From Arthrobacter sp. PAMC25564 (GTDB lineage Bacteria > Actinomycetota > Actinomycetes > Actinomycetales > Micrococcaceae), in NCBI RefSeq assembly GCF_004798705.1, contig NZ_CP039290.1, positions 744,001 through 808,000 of the forward strand: a stretch of 64,000 bases of DNA, read 5' to 3'. The notes beneath the pieces were generated by a model that was given only the letters and a program-made list of their open reading frames with translations, ran no database searches and was not told where the DNA came from. Below are positions 60,901 to 64,000 of the stretch, one piece after another. Each line of letters begins with the position of its first letter. Within the stretch, counting starts at the first letter, position 1. A program made the translations under genes and the position numbers.

Positions 60901-62825
60901 CCCCGCATGGCAGCGCCGAACGCATCGGCGAGCAGTCCGCTGGTTTCCTCGGGGTCAACGCCGGCGGGGTACTTCACACCGAGGTCGTAAAGAAACACGT
61001 CCTGGCCGGTCCCCCGCCGGAGCTCGAACGGCCGCTGGTCCAGCACCTCGAGCCCGAGGTTGTGCAGGAAAGGCAGGATCTGCGTGAGGCTCCTGGGCGT
61101 AGTCAGGTAGAGGCGGATCCGGGCATCCTCGGCCAGGGTGGGCGACGCGCCCCGCCGGATGTACACCGTAAGCAGCGGATCCCCGAAGGGACGACCGCCC
61201 GTGCCGTCCAGATCGAACGTTTCGAAATTGACGATGTCCCCGATGGCGGTTTCCGCTTCGTAGTCCGCTCGATAGCTCGGGGGAAACGCGTCCGACCACA
61301 GCCCGGAGAGCCGTGCGGCCTCTGCCGCGGGGAAGCGCTCACGGATAACCTCGTCGAGTCCGTCCGACCACGAACGGGTGGCCGAGATCAGGCGCCGCTC
61401 CAGCTGGGAGGGATCGACGCCGGCCGTGCCGGATGCCGGGACATCGGACGCTGCACCAGCCATGAGGATCCGGAAGAACACCCGGGCCATGGGGGATTCG
61501 GTCAGCCGGGCCTCGAATTCGATGGATTTCGCCTTGAAGGCCAGTCTGAGCTCCTGTTCCATCCGCAGCCGGACGGCCGTGCTGTAGCGGCGGCGCGGAA
61601 AGAAGACCAGCGCGGACATGAACAAGCCAAAGCTGTCAGGCCGAAGGAACACGCGTGTCTGCCGGAGTTGCTCGGCGCGGAGGATTTCGCCCGCCAGCCG
61701 GGTGAGGTCATCCACCTCGATGTGGAACAGTTCATCGCGCGGGAAGGTCTCCAGAACCGCCAGCAGGTCCTTGCCATGGTGGGACCGGGGCGTAAATCCC
61801 AGGTGTTCGGTGACGGCCTGGGCTTTTTCGCGGATCACCGGAATCCGCCGGACGGACTGATGCGCGGCGCCGGGGGTGAACAGCCCCACGAACCGTCGTT
61901 CCCCGGTGGCCCGGCCGGTCTCGTTGAACAGCTGCAGGCGCACTTCGTCCAGGTAGGACCGCCTCAGGACGGTAGACCGCAGCCCCGAGGTGGCAAGCGT
62001 GAGTGCCTTGAGCCCGCGGATGCTCGGCTGCCCGTGCCCCGGTCCTTCATCGGTGCCGCCCGGGCGGCGCCTCAGCAGGCCCAGCGCGGCACCCGGCCGC
62101 TCAGTGAGCAGCTCCTGGCCACCCGCCGTCGTGAGCGTAAATTCGGCATAGCCGAGGAACAGGAAGTTGCCATCCTCCAGCCAGAGGAGCAGCTCACGAA
62201 GCTGTTCCCGCGGCGGAACAACGGCGTCGGGGAATCCGTCCACCGAGGCAACGGCCTCGGACAGCTTGCCATGGATGGCGGCGGCGTCCTCGGCGGCCAC
62301 CCGGACATCATCCAGCACCCTGTGCAGGTTCTCCGTGAGTTCCCTTGCCGCAGTGTCGTCTGCCAGCCTGCCGATCTCCGCGGCAATCCAGGTCTCCGTT
62401 CTGCCGGCGTCCCGCCCCGGTCCTCCCACAGCGCCTTGCGTAGAAGGGGCACGCCGGACGTCCAACAACTCGTGGGACACCGGATCACGCACCACCTGGA
62501 AGCTCGGATGAACAAGAAGCCGGATCGGGGCGTCGTCCCGTGTGAGCTCCGCCGTGATCGAGTGGACCAGGTACGGGATGTCCTCGGCGACCACTGCAAC
62601 GATGCTGGCGTCCGGTTCGTTCAGGATCCCGACGGCTGCCTGGCCGGGCGCCAGCGACGACGCCAGCAACACGTGATGCGCCGCCCGTGCCTGAAGCGTC
62701 CCGGGGTTGTAGCTTCGCAGGTCCTCCGCGGGCACCTGCGCGTAGTAGTCGGCCAGAAAAGGTCCGCTGGGTTCAAAGGAACCGGCGGTCCTGGCGTGCT
62801 CCGGGGGTACCGATTTGCGTGACAT
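57984..62825 (-). CDS. gdh: NAD-specific glutamate dehydrogenase, large (180-kDa) class
   Basis: 1613 residues, close to the Streptomyces clavuligerus enzyme of this class. The N-terminal ACT-like regulatory region is followed by the catalytic core, with [20 protein letters not shown] and the lysine-bearing [14 protein letters not shown] near residue 840, then the NAD-binding part and a long helical C-terminus. It deaminates glutamate to 2-oxoglutarate, a catabolic step. I start at the ATG at 62825, behind GGAGGCG, rather than at 62855. Single gene. Confidence 0.95.
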   Translation of the reverse strand: [1613 protein letters not shown]

Positions 62826-62956
62826 GTCACCGCGCCTCCACTGCGGGGGTGCCATCGCAAACTGCGGTAGACGGTCCAGCCCCCGCGCCTCCTTTTATCA
62901 TGGCGGGCTGCGCGGGAGCCGTCCAGTGCCGGCCGCTGCTGTGGCGTGCGGTTGGC

Positions 62957-63625
62957 CTACAGCGGGCGGCCGGTGGGGTCCTCCGCCGTCGGGTCCGCGA
63001 GGACCAGGCCTCCCACCGGGCTGCCGTCCCAGTGGATCAGCCGCCAGCCGGCGTCGGGATCGCCGTCCAGCGCAACGATGCCGGTGTTGGCGAGCACGTG
63101 CTTGGCGGCGAAACCGGGTTCGACGTTGCCGGCCCTCCGCCCGGCCCAGACCCGGATGGCGGCGCCGTGGCTGACCACGGCCACCGTCCCCGTGGCGGAG
63201 TCCGCCGCGGCCGCGGCAATCCGGGCGATCGAGGCATCGTAGCGCTCGAAGAAGTCGTGGCCGTTGGGCCCGGCGGGCATCCGGCGGTCCAGCTCCCCGG
63301 CCGTCCAGGCAAACACCGTACCCAGATAGCGCAGGTGCGATTCGTGATCGGTCAGCTTCTCCAGCGATCCGGCTTCGATCTCCCGCAGACCTTCCAGTAC
63401 CTCGATGCCGAGCCCGCGCACCGTGGCGAGCGGCCGGGCCGTGAGCTGGGTGCGGATCAGGGTGGAGGCGTACAGCTGGTCGATCTGCTCATTCGCCAGT
63501 GCCCGGGCCAGGACGGCAGCCTGCCGCTTGCCGAGCTCGGTCAGCCCGGGGCCGGGGTGGGCGGTGTCCAGCTGCCCCAGCACGTTTCCGGGAGTCTGGC
63601 CGTGGCGGATGAGGAGGAGCCTCAT
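62957..63625 (-). CDS. Histidine phosphatase family protein
   Basis: 222 residues. The phosphohistidine motif LLLIRHGQTPGN is at 3-14. The second catalytic histidine is in VAVVSHGAAIRVW (about residue 152), and STLIRTQLTARPL supplies the arginine pocket. Substrate unknown; could be a phosphoglycerate mutase-like phosphatase. It overlaps the purB end by ATGA. Confidence 0.9.
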   Translation of the reverse strand: MRLLLIRHGQTPGNVLGQLDTAHPGPGLTELGKRQAAVLARALANEQIDQLYASTLIRTQLTARPLATVRGLGIEVLEGLREIEAGSLEKLTDHESHLRYLGTVFAWTAGELDRRMPAGPNGHDFFERYDASIARIAAAAADSATGTVAVVSHGAAIRVWAGRRAGNVEPGFAAKHVLANTGIVALDGDPDAGWRLIHWDGSPVGGLVLADPTAEDPTGRPL

Positions 63626-64000
63626 TTAAGGTGGTCCACCAGCTTTTCCGCGAGACCGGTGTACTTGCCGGGGGTGAGGGCCAGCAGCCGGGCTTCGGCC
63701 TCGGCCGGGAGGCCGAGGCCCTGGACAAACTCCTGCATCCGGGCGGCATCGACGCGTTGCCCGCGGGTCAGGTCCTTGAGCCGCTCGTAGGGGTTTTCCA
63801 TGCCTTCGACGCCGGCGATCGCCTCGGCGCGCATGACCATCTGGATCGCCTCGCCCAGGACTTCCCAGTTGGTGTCGAGGTCCGCGGCGAGCACATCCTC
63901 CGCGACGTTGAGCCGTTCGAGGCCCTTCGCCACATTGGAGATGGCGAGCAGCGAGTGGCCGAAGGCCACGCCGATGTTGCGCTGCGAGGAGGAATCCGTG
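63622..64000 (-). CDS. purB: Adenylosuccinate lyase, C-terminal part (runs off right edge)
   Basis: The minus strand is open from the right edge to the TGA at 63622. It reads TDSSSQRNIGVAFGHSLLAI followed by SNVAKGLERLNV, then AEDVLAADLDTNWEVLGEAI, matching the C-terminal region of PurB. The last 125 or so residues are present; the catalytic loop is just outside. It acts in purine synthesis and AMP formation. The histidine phosphatase start overlaps its stop. Confidence 0.92.
   Translation of the reverse strand, partial: TDSSSQRNIGVAFGHSLLAISNVAKGLERLNVAEDVLAADLDTNWEVLGEAIQMVMRAEAIAGVEGMENPYERLKDLTRGQRVDAARMQEFVQGLGLPAEAEARLLALTPGKYTGLAEKLVDHLK

Noticed and set aside
60129..62822. An 897-codon open frame antisense to the glutamate dehydrogenase gene
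   Set aside because: It is a shadow of high GC third positions. Its translation has no family resemblance, while the minus strand encodes a complete, motif-bearing enzyme.
1..64000. tRNA or rRNA genes, CRISPR arrays, insertion sequences, prophage
   Set aside because: I looked for tRNA arms, regularly spaced direct repeats, transposase or integrase proteins and phage genes, and saw none that could be supported.

Overview
The window reads as chromosomal DNA from a high-GC actinobacterium of the Micrococcaceae, most likely Arthrobacter, Pseudarthrobacter or Paenarthrobacter. This rests on G/C-rich third codon positions, frequent GTG and TTG starts, the rpsF-ssb-rpsR-rplI-dnaB block, a CsoR-type copper operon, a large 180-kDa-class NAD-glutamate dehydrogenase, and an actinobacterial quinate/protocatechuate operon. 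The genus is an inference from memory of such gene sets. I saw no rRNA, tRNA, CRISPR array, transposase or prophage gene.

Layout. 1-429 is the start of a NeuD-like sugar acyltransferase running off the left edge. 965-3673 is a large LuxR-type ATPase regulator and 4028-4711 a DUF1345 membrane protein. 5001-10773 is the informational core: rpsF, ssb, rpsR, rplI, an FMN reductase, two membrane proteins with bL12-C-terminal-like segments, and dnaB behind a 628-bp gap rich in DnaA-box-like sites. 10805-16456 holds L-2-hydroxyglutarate oxidase, a double-hotdog thioesterase, a LysR regulator divergent from an AtoE-type transporter plus an orphan muconolactone isomerase, and DoxX. 16615-24564 holds a MATE exporter, small membrane proteins, a CGNR regulator divergent from an EamA exporter, the csoR-copZ-copA copper operon and a universal stress protein. 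24713-26672 has a six-Asp-box beta-propeller paired with a ubiquitin-like protein ending in GG.

26857-40062 is the catabolic heart. An MHS-type transporter and an IclR regulator are divergent. They are followed by one same-strand run: an NAD-type shikimate/quinate dehydrogenase, a 3-dehydroshikimate dehydratase fusion, pcaH, pcaG, pcaB, pcaD, pcaC, pcaF, pcaI, pcaJ and a pcaR-type IclR gene. Together they would take shikimate through protocatechuate to succinyl-CoA and acetyl-CoA. A second entry module at 52685-56363 (PcaK-like transporter, IclR regulator, pobA) would feed 4-hydroxybenzoate into the same protocatechuate pool. The orphan catC at 15646 would join the route at the enol-lactone hydrolysed by PcaD.

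41603-50609 is a tightly overlapping surface-polysaccharide operon: a 40-codon leader ORF, a polyprenyl-phosphate sugar transferase, a Gfo/Idh dehydrogenase, an NAD epimerase, a DegT aminotransferase, two left-handed beta-helix acyltransferases, and an 865-residue protein with three glycosyltransferase domains. The set suggests synthesis of a diacetamido-type sugar and its assembly on a lipid carrier. No flippase, polymerase or ligase lies here. The right end holds an ACT-domain membrane protein, an FUSC-type protein, a SnoaL-like protein, a YciA-type thioesterase, a GNAT acetyltransferase, NAD-glutamate dehydrogenase, a histidine phosphatase and the 3' end of purB.

The most unusual items are the DnaA-box and 64-bp-spaced repeat region before dnaB, the triple glycosyltransferase fusion, the membrane-anchored bL12-like pair, the propeller/ubiquitin-like pair, and several long perfect palindromes between genes.
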